Shown: positions 14,701 to 27,061 of the stretch, in pieces
Layout: each line of letters starts with the position of its first letter
Position numbering within the stretch: position 1 is the first letter of the stretch
NCBI GenBank assembly: GCA_013400975.1
Contig: WBMZ01006406.1
Coordinates: forward strand, 124,001-188,000
Direction: 5' to 3'
Length of the DNA stretch: 64,000 nt
From: Atrichornis clamosus
Taxonomy: Eukaryota; Chordata; Aves; Passeriformes; Menuridae
Made by a program: the position numbers and the translations under genes
Notes under the pieces: model-generated
Seen by the model: the letters and a program-made list of their open reading frames with translations, nothing else
The model's database searches: none
Told to the model about the DNA's origin: nothing

Positions 14701-17700
14701 CAACCGATGATATAATCTTCTGTTATAATATCATTCAATTTTCAACAACCATCTTTCTTTAATTTACTTAAATAATTACACAGAGCTTATTGAATAATGT
14801 AATAGGAAATACTTCACTCAGAAGAGTTTTATGAAATTATACTATTCTGCAGAAATAAACAAAACACTGCTCATTTCATGGTAAAGTCCAAAACCTGAGT
14901 CTGATAGAGCAGTATTTTATTTAAACATTAAATGCAAATTTCTTTTTTTTTCTTTAAGACATACTTATCTCTATTAATTTTTAAAGTTTTCAGTTATAGA
15001 TTCGACTTTTGGTTTAAATTCTTCTGTGTTTTGAGTTGTTTCTCCCAATATCCATTACGAAGTCCCTTCTCTCTGGCTGAACATGTCAATTCTCCTCCCA
15101 CTAACGAAGAAAGAGGTCTTGCTATCAGGACAGCCTCTGCCAAAACTGCAGTAGCATTTCGGCAGCATTCAAAAGGTTTTTGTAAGACACGTGAAAATGC
15201 TCTTCAAACATGTTCAAACAATTAGAAAATATCAATATTCTGGTTATTCAACTGAAGTACAAAGGTAGCTATATGCAGAATTGGTCTTTTGCCTATTTTA
15301 ATGATCCTTTGAATAGATATATTATGATCCACTCCTCTTTGAGCAACACAAGCTCACCTCACAGAACAAAGGAAGGAAGGATGGGAGAAGAAAACTTGGA
15401 ATTCTGTGCAGCATGTACTACATTTTCAATGAGAACAGCTGCATTATACAGTGTAAAGTAGACTTCAAATAGAAAACACTTCTGCAATAAATAAACCATT
15501 TTAGTTTTAGCAAATTATTGAATCCCAAAGGAATCTGTCTGTGTCTTTCAACTAATTTAAAGATCTACATGCAAAATTCAGCATGTGAAGCACATCTGGA
15601 TTTTAGTCAGGTACTTTAAGGGACCTTGAGACCATAAAAAATCTGCAAATGGATTAAAGCAGTCTGAGTATCAGCTTTCCATCTCTGACAGGTATGTCTG
15701 GATTAGTCATCAGAATAATATTACTCATATTGTAAACTGATGCAGGCTGTGAATGCTGGATTTTTAAACAATTTATTTGAGAACACTGCACAGAACGACA
15801 CCACTCCATGGAAATAGGCTCTTTGAAATGTAAAAAGAATTTATATTGCAACACGCTTGGGAATGAAATAAAACCCACAAAATTACCATTCTCCTCCTTC
15901 ATAAGTAGTTTCCTATACCCAAGGAGGCACTTCCATGACATGCCTTTACATGATGCACACATGCCACATACCTGGGGGTGTGCTTTGGCTCAGCATGGCA
16001 TCACAAAAGGCAGCAGCACAAAGAAGCATCAGAGAAGGGCAAGCTGAGGTGGAGGGGGAGGTTATTATTTGTTTTTTTCAAACCCTTCTTACACACTTCC
16101 TGCAGCTCCTGGGACTTGAGACTTCATTACACAGAAATATCCCCGATATCGTATCACAGACCATCGAATGCCTCAAATTCCCTGGCAGTCAGCTGGGAGT
16201 GCTGTAACAGCCCCAGAACAATGTGACTGCAGGCCCCTGCCCCAGCTGAAGAACATCCTGCCTGACACACACTGAGCTAAGAAAATGAAGCTGCAGGAAG
16301 GGCTTTGCCAGCCCACCTCTGCTGAGAGTGTCACGACTTCTGTTACAAGAGCACTGGGGGCAGGATTCTGTCAGCTACAGGTGTGACTGGAAAACCTGTC
16401 CTCCAGAAATGTCTGGAGAAGAGCATCGAAAACATCAGCTTGTGGTTGATTTTTGTATTTTCTTTAACTGGTACCCTATTTTAATCTCAAGGTATCTGTA
16501 ACATAGCATTCAAATGAAATACATAGTTGGTCTTCAACTCAGTTTTTTACACACAAAATTTCAGGAAAAATCAAACTAGCAGAGTCAGTAAGGCCTCCTC
16601 CTTGCTCTCAGAGTACAAGTCCTTTTCCACTCAGATCTATAAATCTTGTGACCCTGGCTTATGACATCCCATAGAAGTCCAATTTATCCAAATGCTACAT
16701 GGATGTATCCTCAGCTCGTTCCATTAGGCAAGTCACACCCACGTGCAGCAGTTGGCAAGATCAGCCTTTGGACACTAGGGAACCACACTCACAGTCCAGG
16801 CAGCAGCAGACCTGTTTAAATAATCAAGGGCTGACAGCTAATACTCAACATTTAAAGCTGCAGCGTGTGGTCTCACTGTTTGTCTTAGCACCACCAGGCT
16901 ATCCTGTATCCTCTCCTAGAGTCAAGAAAGCATATTTTGGGATGTAGCACTTCAGGATTTAAAGGAAGAGAGCATTAGGGCATCTTAGTGAAAAGTAGCC
17001 TAAGAGATACCACAGAATAGGAAGACAAGCAAAGGTGAATGAGATAACAGACTAATGAGAGCTGACAACAATATAACTGGAAGATGGAGAGGTTACACAA
17101 ATAATTAATGGAGTCAATAATAAGAAGGATGCTTCCTCTTAAAGACAGAAATAGAGGGAAAACAATAAAACAATGGAATTAAGAAAGGTTAACATTTGGG
17201 AGATAACAGAGAGAGAAAGGACAAAGTGGAAAAAGGCAGATGTCTATATCATCAGATTATCAAGTTCCCTCATGTTTTCTAAACCTGCTGTTACTGGGGT
17301 GTTAATAACTTCAGCTTTCACTAAATTTACAACCTAGCCTTCATAGTTAGATACAAAACCTATATAAAATTCCTCAACTGCTCACACACCGAAAAGTAAA
17401 GAAAAAGCTAAGGATTCTATCAATAAAAATAACTTCCTTTTCTTAAAGTAACCTCATGATCTGTGGAGTCTGACTCATGGTTCTGAATACTCAGAGTAGG
17501 CAATACTTCAACTTCTGCTTCATTCAGTGTTGTTTATTTTGCTGCTGTTTTATTTCTCTGTAAACAAGCCTGATGAAAGTAATGAGATTGCCTGTTACAG
17601 CACTTAGGGGATATGAAAATTGCTTGTTACATTAAAATAATTAGAGAAGGAAATAAGATCATATTAATCGCACTCTACAGATGCCTACCCAAGGTATGAG

Positions 17701-19103
17701 AATCCATCTCCAAGGAATACAAAACATTCTACTCATAGCCCACCAATGGCCCAAAAAGTTCAATTCTCAACCAAAACAAAAACAATTAATAAAAGTCTGT
17801 AAAAATAACTGCAGTCTGCATCATAACTGATTAAATATTGCATCCAGCCAGCCTTCAGTGGTTTTTGCTCATTATGAGAAATACCCCTGATTACCACGCA
17901 CAGACCTTGCTCTCCACAGAGCTCTCCAAAACACAAAGTCTGCCCTCGGGTTTCTGGAAGAGTTGCTGCATGACCACACGTGCATGGCCTGCAAACACAT
18001 TCTCTGAGGTATCTCTACAAATACATTATTCACTTTTCAAGGGTGGCTTTTTATTGTGCTTTTATGAGCAATTCCCTCATATTTTAAGATCATCTGCTGC
18101 TTGCTAAATAGAGAATTATAACTAAGATAAAGTAGGATGGTCAGGTTCTCCAAGCTGCAACAAACTTTACTAAGACAAAAGATAGCTCCTTTTTTCTATA
18201 TGCAACAAATGCTTGATAGGCAAGACTTTGATTTGAATCCAGCATCTAAAAGAAAAGCTTTATCTGCGTTGATTTATTTTTAGTCCCACAAAGTTCAGCG
18301 CTGTCATTTTTAAATGATACCTCAGAAATTATGCCTTCAGAGCCTATCTAATAAACACCAAGTTTGGCATACAATTTAAAAACAAATGAGAAGCCTAAAA
18401 AGGTTCCTGCTCAGTTACATATGGATCTAATTATAATAACATTTTAGAACTACTTCAGGATAATGTACACTTCACTATTAAATATTATGAAGCATATTTC
18501 AAGCAATGCATCAGCTGAAAGGATTGATTTTTACTGTCACACCCTCATACTTACTTCTCTAATTCACTTTACTACATTAGAACTTGAAGGACTGTTATTA
18601 AAAAAGAAACAGAAATCCAAAACTGTAGGCTATTCAAGTTAAAAGCAAAACAAAACACAAACAAACCAACCAACAAATAAAAATCCACACAATCACAAGA
18701 ATCCACATGGACAAATACAAAGTAAAAATTAAGAAAAAACAGAGGAGATATTTACCTCATAATTTTGACACTTACCTTACATGTTTTTTTAACATTAACA
18801 GTTAGCAGAAGTGTGTAACTAAAATAAAATGTAATACATACCGCTTTCAGAGTCAAGCAAGCAATTAAAGCTAATCAAGATACAAGTTGTTCTATCCTAC
18901 AAATGTCACATTCTTTGTAGGAAGGAAAGACCTCAAGTAAGTATCGCCCTGTTCAAATTTTAGGAAAATTAACAACATGCAAGACAACACGTCTAGCAAC
19001 TAGGAAACCACAGCTCACAATGTCTCAGCCTGAACCCAAATGAACTGAGTCAGAATGAAATACAAAACCTTTTTTGTTCTGCTTTCTCCTCTTTCTTATC
19101 ATC

Positions 19104-19150
19104 TTCTTCTTAAAAATAAGAAGAAAGGGCTTAGCAGCTGTTAGCAGCTG
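19104..19150. repeat. Inverted repeat followed by 10-bp tandem repeat
   Basis: ttcttctta (19104-19112) is the exact reverse complement of taagaagaa (19117-19125) across a 4-nt loop. Six bases later ttagcagctg is repeated exactly twice in tandem (19131-19140 and 19141-19150). Confidence 0.7.
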
Positions 19151-22065
19151 TTCACTCTGGCATTTCAAAAACTGGTAAAGGTGATTGTCAAAATTAGTAT
19201 GTGCAACTTGTCAAAAAAATTTTATCAATTCCTTCCACTTTAAAATTAAGATATCAAATCTATATTGACATAACTAAGAAAAAATTGCCTGTTTTTCCCA
19301 TGGAACCCATCAGTGGTTGAATGTTCTCTCTACTCTCTTCCAACCCTCAGAAAATACAAGCTTCCTGTTTAAGTGTCCAACATCCAAAGCAAAGGTTCAA
19401 ACGTTCTGGCCTTTGTTTTTCAAAGTGATTTTTACTTTTTAACATCACCCTCCTCCCCCAGAGAACATGCTGAATCATAAATTACTAAAAATTCACACTG
19501 AACAGATACGATTACTATTACTGATCGACTGTAATTCTAACCATGCACTTACTACAGGTTTTTCATTTTTAGTATTAAAATTTAAAATGCTCTACTATTT
19601 TAGAGCATTCAGTCACTAAAACACCTGCTAGAAACAGCAGCTCCTTCAGGAGGAGCTTTTTGTGTTTCTTACATTGCCATGGAGACAACAGGTCCTCACA
19701 CTGAGAGTAACTCGAGCAACGGTTTGAAAGACTTAAAAAGACTTCAGGCTTCTCACCTGCCCTTTGCTTTGTCACTGTGGTCTTTCTCTGATAGGAATGT
19801 GCAGTTTAGTCTGACACAGCAGTCAAGGTTGGGCACAAAACACCTGTTTGGATTAAGGTGCATTATTTCTCACAATGTGGGAGCCCAAAGGTAACCAGAG
19901 ATAAACACCATGGGATAGAGAAATTGCCAAACCCAAGCAGAGCACATCAAACACAGCACTACTGTGTAGCAGAAGAAAAGCAAGAGCTCCTGAACGTTGA
20001 AATTATGTACAACATCTGGATAGGTGTGCCCTTTGAACAGAAAACACAATTCTCCCTCACCAAGAGGGCATTAACTTAATGTTTGTGTGAAGAACAATTT
20101 TGCTGTTCAATGAAAACTACTCTTGCTGCTTACACTTTAGGTAGGTTTTTTATTGCAGACTGACCTGAGTAGAAAATGAGCTTGAGAGAAGCAGGAAAAA
20201 GCTCAAAAACATCTTTCCCTTTGCATTCAACTCCTCTGTGCCATTCCCAAGGAAAACTGGCTGAGTTAATACCTGTCCTCGTGACATTTCATGCTCAAGT
20301 TCTCACCAGCTGATCTAACAACATATTGCCCTTTACCAGGCCTTTAGAATTTGGACTGGGAAAGGTTGAAATATGCAAACACAAAAGAACAACCACCTAA
20401 GAATTGAGAAGTTTGAAGGAAAACTAAGATCTTTAAAAGTGACTAGTGATTTCTGCAGCCATCCTTTCCTCAGCACTTTCTAGGGACAACAATTCAATCC
20501 GAGGCACTCGGTGCCTCCAAGCATGGCCTCCTCACAGTGTATGCACACAACAGCAACAACAGAAAGGAACTTCTGGTAACTTCACCCCCACAGCTGAATT
20601 ACTTTTTGGTAGAGGAGTCAGAAGGATCTGAACTGTAAATCCATGACCATCACAAACTGGCTGATTTATCCATTTCTTTAACAGAAGTTTAATTATCTGC
20701 CTTGTTTCACAGCACAGCAGTCTTAAGTAAATACGTAAAGAAGTTTTAAGTAAAAAGAAGCAGATAGTGAAAGAAATGGGACAAGATGATAATCAGATAG
20801 GCATTTTCTTTTCACAACTGCCTATGAGACAGCTCTAGGGCATTGTAGAGAGAAATTAAAGGACTTGTTACACACAAGACCTGTCTAAACCACTGAGAGA
20901 ATTTAACTGGGTGCAGAGACCGGAGATGTAGATGTAGGTAAAAAACAATCTTGTGATAGCCCTGTCCTAAGACTCAGTAAGAAAAAAAAAGTCACAGAGA
21001 CAAACTAATGGATGGTGAAGTATCATGGTTTTTCTGAGGTTCATTTGAAATAACAGGAATCTTCACACGGGCATGAATAAAGCATTTCATTTTGATTCAT
21101 GTCAATAAAATCTGTATGCTTCTCTCGCATATAGTACAAGGGTTTGTTTCTTTTTTTTAATTGAAGACAACAGCAAAACTTCTGTATGAAATAGATTTAA
21201 TTCTCATATATTGACCAAGTCCTGATAAACCACATTCCCATGCTTATGCTGTATATGACGTTGTCATTACACTGTAATCCTGTACATTTTCAGAATGATA
21301 TATCACAGGTCCATCACTTCTATTGCTTCCATCCTTCAGCTCATTTTATTCTCCCGTTTCAGTGTTGTTTACTTATTTTCATCCCTCCTTTTTATGATCA
21401 CTTGCTTTTCAGCTCTTTATTTCTGTCATCTCCGCAGACAATATTCCATTGCCCTATTGTAATTTCCCATGCCTATACTCAGTCCACTCCAGATCTGTGG
21501 CTGCACCCTTATGCCCTTATTTTCCAAGTTGTCATTTTCAGAATTATGTGGCTGAGTCTTGAAATTCCCCCAACAGGTCTGAACACCCCATATCCATGAA
21601 ATTTAACAAAATACCAAAATTCTTACACTGAAAATATTGCCTCTGATTCTAAATACAACACATTCAGAAAAAAAAGCAATACTGTGCCTTATGAAAGCCC
21701 GGCCAAGGTCAGGCAATCAGATAATAACACAGGCACAACACCAAAAGTTTAATAAATGCTGTATGGCTTTGCAAGAACCGTTCCCATCTTTGCCAACTGC
21801 CGAGATGTTCACCTGGAGCTCCGAGCACTCCCCTCCCCAGCCCGTTCACATCTGTTTAGTAGAAAATACACTTCTGCAGGCTGGAGTAAATAACCTATTT
21901 CCCACAGATCCCTGTAATTGCTACGGAGAAACCAGAACTAAATTATCTGACACTTATTTTTTAAAGAAAAACAAAAGCTCTTTTTAATCTATGGTAACTT
22001 TTCAACTGCCAGTAAAGACCAAAACATAAATGCAAGAAAAATCAACATTCCAAACACTGGACTAC

Positions 22066-22089
22066 ATTCTTTTCAGGACTGAAAAGAAT
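22066..22089. repeat. Perfect 10-bp inverted repeat
   Basis: attcttttca (22066-22075) and tgaaaagaat (22080-22089) are exact reverse complements across loop ggac. It lies in intron and no role is apparent. Confidence 0.85.
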
Positions 22090-25030
22090 TGGGTTTTTTT
22101 AAATTCTGGTTTGCTACACAGTTTTGTAAATACAAACTTGCAGCTACACTTGCTATGTAAAATAATTCTGGAGTTTTAAACTTCCTCACTGAAATACAGA
22201 GGGTTGCTGGAACTTACTCCCTCACTGTACAGAAATTTAATACTATGCAATGAAACTCAGCTTGCAGAACGGGTGCTTCCTTGAACAGAAACTGCAATTT
22301 TAAGGCTTCTGAACTGTAAATCTAAGATAAGCTGGGGCTTTCTGATGCTCATCTGAACCTGAACTCCAAACAATACAAAGTTCACATATCACTAGTAATT
22401 ACACAGCGCAGTGGTTTTCACTCCAGAATTTCTGTAAGAGGCAAGAACTATCACTACAAATGCTGTGAATATTACTTGTTTGAATTTTTTTAAAGTTCAC
22501 AGAACAGGAGGTTCTACAGAACTAGAACCTTTACTGAGACACACACCAGTATCAGAAGGAAAACAGGAGGGAAAGCTGCAAAGGAAGAGATACACACAGG
22601 GATGTTCCTTGTTTAGTTACAATGCCATGAGGGTTGAGGCCTCCTTCCCCAAACATTTACAATAAAAAGAAACATGGCAGGTGGCCAGATGGCGACCAAT
22701 CTAGGAAAGAGAGACAGAAGGGGACACACTTCAGGAGGGAAAAAAGATGTAGCAAGAGGAAAGGAGTACATCAGAATGAACTACCTGGGAGATTTAGTAA
22801 CAGATGTGCACATCACTAACTTTCTAAAAGGCACAGATTTTGCATTCTACAGGAACGACCTGGTTACAAGAGAACTAACCCAGACTCTTTCACAGAGTGC
22901 CATTGTTCCTGGCTCATATTTGCCCAGAACAAAGTAGAATTGCCAACACGATTTCACACATCACTTCAGAAAACAGCAAAGGAAAACCACACATACTATT
23001 TTTTTTTCCACAGTGGAAACTTTATCAGACTAAGGAAAGCGTCATTAACCTGAAAGTTGTTGTTTCTCCCATCTCCGCTGGGCCTTGGGTCTCCTCCTCC
23101 TCTGTGCCTTCCCTCCGAGGCCCTCTGTGTACACATGAAGGAATGGATGTATGCAGCTGTCTGCATTCCATGGCAATTCCATGAAACTTGCTGAGCCCTC
23201 CTCAAACCCTGCCCAACATCCCACAGGGCTGCTCTACTGCAAGGCTGTCATGGCAGCATCAGAAAGAAATGAGAACAAGCCCATAACCATAAACAGCTTG
23301 TTTCTGACTATAGGTCTGAAGCAGCTGAAGAGATCTTTTCCTCTCTTCTGCTTCCTTTCTATTCTGATCCTGCTGAAAACAGAATATGATCAAATGTCAG
23401 GAATATAGATGTATCACATGAAAACTACATGAAAAAAGGCTATGCAGAATACGACTAAGTATTAAGGTCATAACACACACACAAGAAATCTTTTTAAAAT
23501 ATGCACGTAAGCCTCAACTCTCATGAACATGTGCAGAGATTTTAATTTTTACAAAGCACACCAATCCATATCTTCTCCTTTAGTAGATGTCACACTAAAT
23601 CTCTCTTCAGTGACTATGCCAATCAAAATGTGGGCAACAGCAAATCTGAAGCCAGACTGTGGAACATTTTCTATGGTTGTCTGGTTTCCACCAAAGTGTG
23701 GATAGGCCTTACTGATGCAAGCCCATTCAACCACATTTTGCTCCTGTAGAAAAAAGAGTAAATTAGCTGAATGGACAGAGGAAAAATAAGTACTAGCACA
23801 TCTATGTGGTTTCCTTTGCAGTCACAGCCCTTATGCCACTTTTCCTTTAGGTTCACTCCTTGGGACTCCTCATGCCTCGCTGTTGGCTAAGGTTGTTCAT
23901 TCAGCAACAAATGTTGTATATCTCTATGGTACTTATGTCTGGTCAACAGAACAGGAATGGCCATGGAAGGGACTTTGCTCACATCCCATGTCCAGAACTG
24001 ATGACAGCCTTTCGGTTAGGTATAAAGAGGAGCAGAGGTATTTCTACCCTATGGCAGCATGGGAGCTAAAGGCACAATCAAGCCGGGGGAAGGAGATCAG
24101 TCCAGTGTTGGTTGTACTCAAATTGCTACATGAGGTGATCACTCAGAGCCAGGGTTCTGGACATGAGCACCCTCAGGATGAGGATACAACGCAGCACTGC
24201 ACCCTTTCTATCCTGAGAGCAAAGCTGCAGGAGAGAGGACGTGTTCATCACAGTGCAGCCTTTAAAAGTAACCCATGCCCATGGTCACACCATCCAATAT
24301 TGTGCCCTGTTCATGAAATTACATTAGAAAATACATGTGGAGCTGGAAAAGTGCAAATACTTCCACTTCAAAATCTGTATGAATTTCATTTCTGATTCTA
24401 CAGTGTATTGTATGTAATTCTTTGCTGAAGTGCATTCTAAATTCTCAAGAAAATAGTTTTTAAAAAATTCATACACTTTTCCACCTAAGCATTTGAATTA
24501 AACCTGCAGCAGTGAAGCTTCCAGAGCTACCAAAGCATAACAATCTAACAGAATATTGGACTACATTTACTGCAAGCTGCGAGATTCAAACTGATGCTTT
24601 CAATAGTAGGAACCTTCTCATCTGCAGCTTTTCCAAGCAGACCAAAGGTATCACACCCACCGATATATTCAAGTAACATCCAGTAGCCACTCAAACTTCA
24701 GAAGGCATTTACATTCCATTTGAAATATTTCCTGATAGAGTGATTTTACCTGAGGCTAATTACATTCTAAAGATAATTTGATAATTTGAGTTCAGTCACA
24801 TCTGAATTTTCACAAACACATTCAGGCACATTCGTAGCCCTGGGCCTCAGGCTCAAAGGTGGTTAAGGCCAGGTTTAAAACATCCTAGTGAGGACGACTG
24901 TTTGGGTGGAGAGGAGTGGACAGGGGGATAGGGAGAGCAGACAGTCTGATTTTTCAACATCAAATTCAGCAGTAGAATTTGACTCTGTCTTTCGGTAACT
25001 GGCTGGTTTTCACCTTTGTTTCCCCCCTAG

Positions 25031-25240
25031 ATCCCATTGTCTATGAATGTGTCGACATTTCTTGCCTACGACCAGCCCACGCTCAGCTACTGCGGAGTGC
25101 ACCACGAACTGCTTGCTCACAAGCCCTATGACTCCAAGAACCAGGAGGAAGCCGTGGAAACACACCTAGAGACTGACCTGGACCTGAGCACAATAACAAC
25201 AGCAGCACGGATCAAGGAACACAGTCAGCAGCTGGCTTAA
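25031..25240 (+). CDS. LRRTM3: LRRTM3 last coding exon (C-terminal cytoplasmic tail)
   Basis: This exon encodes 69 residues followed by TAA and begins directly after a strong acceptor (pyrimidine tract tttgtttcccccctag, ending at 25030). The reading frame is open from the first base as Ile-Pro-Leu-Ser, so the upstream intron is probably phase 0. Diagnostic segments are [40 protein letters not shown] and a C-terminus ending QQLA. I recognise these as the distal cytoplasmic tail of the LRRTM3/LRRTM4 pair. LRRTMs are postsynaptic single-pass membrane proteins with extracellular leucine-rich repeats that bind neurexins or heparan sulfate proteoglycans and organise excitatory synapses. LRRTM3 and LRRTM4 are known to make long and short tails by using or omitting such a last exon. 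The tail alone does not cleanly separate LRRTM3 from LRRTM4. The opposite-strand alpha-T-catenin gene settles it as LRRTM3 by inference. The signal peptide, LRRs and transmembrane segment are encoded upstream of the window. Confidence 0.9.
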   Translation: MPLSMNVSTFLAYDQPTLSYCGVHHELLAHKPYDSKNQEEAVETHLETDLDLSTITTAARIKEHSQQLA

Positions 25241-26081
25241 AGGGGGGGTTCTTGTCGGGGGGGTCCTGTAGCAGAGGCTGCAACCAAATTCTATGTAACG
25301 TTATGGACACAAGTGAGAAGACGTAATTCTGTGGATTCTAGGATCCCTGTTCAAATTAAAAGCGAATCTCAAAGATTAATTGTTTCGAGTCTACAATTTG
25401 TAATTAGTTAAGTTGTGCAGTATTTTTTTGACTTCAGAGTACGACCCTTGAAGTGAATCTTTTTCAAAATTCATCCTACCTACCTGTATAAACTGTACAG
25501 ATGTAATGTATTTTTCATATTGTAAAGTTTCAATTATCAAGAACAACTGGTATGTACAGTACCATAATTTAATTACATCTTACTTTACAAGCTTCAGTTT
25601 CTAAAGTTTCAAATTAACAAAATTATTTCTTGTGTTATTAAGTTACTCTGTTTTGTAGGGATCATTTTGTTACTGCTTTTGTGCCCAGAAAACTTTAATC
25701 TAAAATTCTGTCCTTTGCAGAATATGCACCATTTTTACCGTGTTTAATGTGTAGAATTTTATCTACTGGTTCCAGAGAGAGGGTTTAACTATTCAAACTT
25801 CTAAGAAATTCTTTAAATACGTAGCCAAGTTTTCCTAGAAATGAAAATTTTAAAATGGAATTTTGAATTCTCCTCAAACTTCCCTGTTGCCATGAAATAC
25901 AGCCTGATTTTTAACAACGAAGTTTGTTTATGCAACAGCCAAGGCTGATGATGTTTTATTAAGTCTCACTGTTCTGCAAGACAATATGGACAGGAGACTT
26001 CAACAGGCAGCTACAAAACCTGCAGTGAGAGTCTGCCAAACCAAGCATTTGTATTTCTGCTTACAAAGGGGTCCAAAATCT

Positions 26082-26111
26082 ACTTCTGTCACAGACAGCT
26101 GTGACAGAAGT
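26082..26111. repeat. Perfect 13-bp inverted repeat in LRRTM3 3' UTR
   Basis: acttctgtcacag (26082-26094) and ctgtgacagaagt (26099-26111) are exact reverse complements with loop acag. In RNA the stem could extend by a U-G and a C-G pair to 15. It lies about 840 bases after the LRRTM3 stop codon. Confidence 0.9.
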
Positions 26112-26254
26112 GGCAACAGAAACAAGCCCTTATACTACTCCTAGAATGTAAAACGTTACTCAAAAGTAAGAAACATCTATTTGCTGAAAAACGTAGCAAT
26201 TTGGAACAAATGGTGAAGGTTAATACTCCTTTAACATTATGATAAAACAAGTAA

Positions 26255-26265
26255 AATAAAATAAA
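26255..26265 (+). terminator. Candidate poly(A) signals (overlapping AATAAA)
   Basis: Two overlapping AATAAA hexamers (26255-26260 and 26260-26265) lie about 1 kb after the LRRTM3 stop codon. A T-rich run follows from about 26329. Hexamers are frequent in AT-rich DNA, so use is not shown by sequence alone. Confidence 0.3.
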
Positions 26266-26581
26266 AACCCAGAACTTTTAAATTTAAAAAAAAAAATGTA
26301 GTATTCAGTCTTTAACAATTACTACATTGCTTTTTTTGTCTATCATTTAATACCTGGATTGAAGCATTCTTATATCCCATTCTTTGGTTTTAAATCTTCA
26401 AGATTTCTCAATACTGTCTGAGAGTAACTTTTATACCACTACCCTCATGTTGTAATCATAAAAGATTACAGAAATTAGAAAGACATTATATCATGCTGAC
26501 TTGGTGAAAAACAAAATGGGAACATGAGCCTTCCAAAATATAGGAGAAAAAAGTTTCATATGGTGAAGCAATTTTTTTTAT

Positions 26582-26587
26582 AATAAA
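26582..26587 (+). terminator. Candidate poly(A) signal AATAAA
   Basis: A single AATAAA lies about 1.34 kb after the LRRTM3 stop, just after a T-rich run (around 26572-26581). It is an alternative 3' end for the transcript and is not proven. Confidence 0.3.
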
Positions 26588-27036
26588 GACAAATTATATA
26601 ACCACAAATCTATTTTTCTGGATGTTTATCCCACCATAGTTTCATGTAGCTTCAAAGCAGAAGACTGAAATTTAAAATTACAGAGCAACTGTTTGTACAA
26701 AACAAAGTGAATAGAATGAAAAATAGCATCAAAAATTGTTAACAAATTAATCTGCATTCACTACCTTTTAAGTGGAAACAAAGTGTCAAAACAGAATACA
26801 TTGTATTGGTTATTTATTTAACATCTTTGTTTTAGTAAGGTATTTTGCATAAATTATTTCCTCTTCAAAATATTAATGGTCTTTTTAAGACACATCTTAA
26901 ACCTCCACATTTCAGTTTCTTATTTCTTTATTATACAGGTTCTTGAATTTGTGGTCACCTTCTACAGTGCTGGAATTTTACTATGCACAGTTCAAAAATA
27001 CATTTTGTTAATTATACACCACGAACAAAAATGCAG

Positions 27037-27061
27037 GAGTCACTCTGGAGTCGAGTGACTC
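27037..27061. repeat. Perfect 9-bp inverted repeat, extendable
   Basis: gagtcactc (27037-27045) pairs with gagtgactc (27053-27061) across a 7-nt loop. One G-U then two further pairs could extend the stem to 12. Confidence 0.85.

Larger units (their letters stand above)
1..25030 (+). other. LRRTM3: LRRTM3 intron before the last coding exon (3' part)
   Basis: No leucine-rich-repeat coding stretch is present on the plus strand here, so the large LRR exon lies left of position 1 and this is the 3' portion of the intron leading to the last exon. It ends in a canonical pyrimidine tract and AG at 25030. Apart from one CR1/L3-type LINE fragment near 3.6-4.3 kb and short direct or inverted repeats, I see only AT-rich non-coding sequence. 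The short open frames in it match no family I recognise. The same DNA is also intron of the catenin gene on the other strand. Confidence 0.75.
25241..26600 (+). other. LRRTM3: LRRTM3 3' untranslated region (end approximate)
   Basis: The sequence after the TAA at 25238-25240 turns abruptly AU-rich, with many ATTT and TTTTA runs typical of long neuronal 3' UTRs. It opens with two runs of seven G (25242-25248 and 25257-25263). It contains a perfect 13-bp hairpin at 26082-26111. AATAAA hexamers occur near 26255-26265 and 26582-26587, and either could set the transcript end. The end given here is placed just past the second hexamer and is an estimate. The real UTR could be shorter or run well past 27 kb. 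Confidence 0.5.

Noticed and set aside
19586..19660. Two stem-loops, the second followed by a T run, resembling an intrinsic terminator
   Set aside because: The window is vertebrate intron, so bacterial-type termination does not apply. The stems are short (7-9 bp).
21240..21987. Two adjacent plus-strand open frames (119 and 116 codons)
   Set aside because: The first is hydrophobic because of pyrimidine-rich DNA. There is no family resemblance and no splice context.
23883..24395. Long plus-strand open frame as a protein-coding gene
   Set aside because: No ATG near the start, no recognisable domain or codon signal, and a length compatible with chance in 64 kb. Kept only as a low-interest observation.
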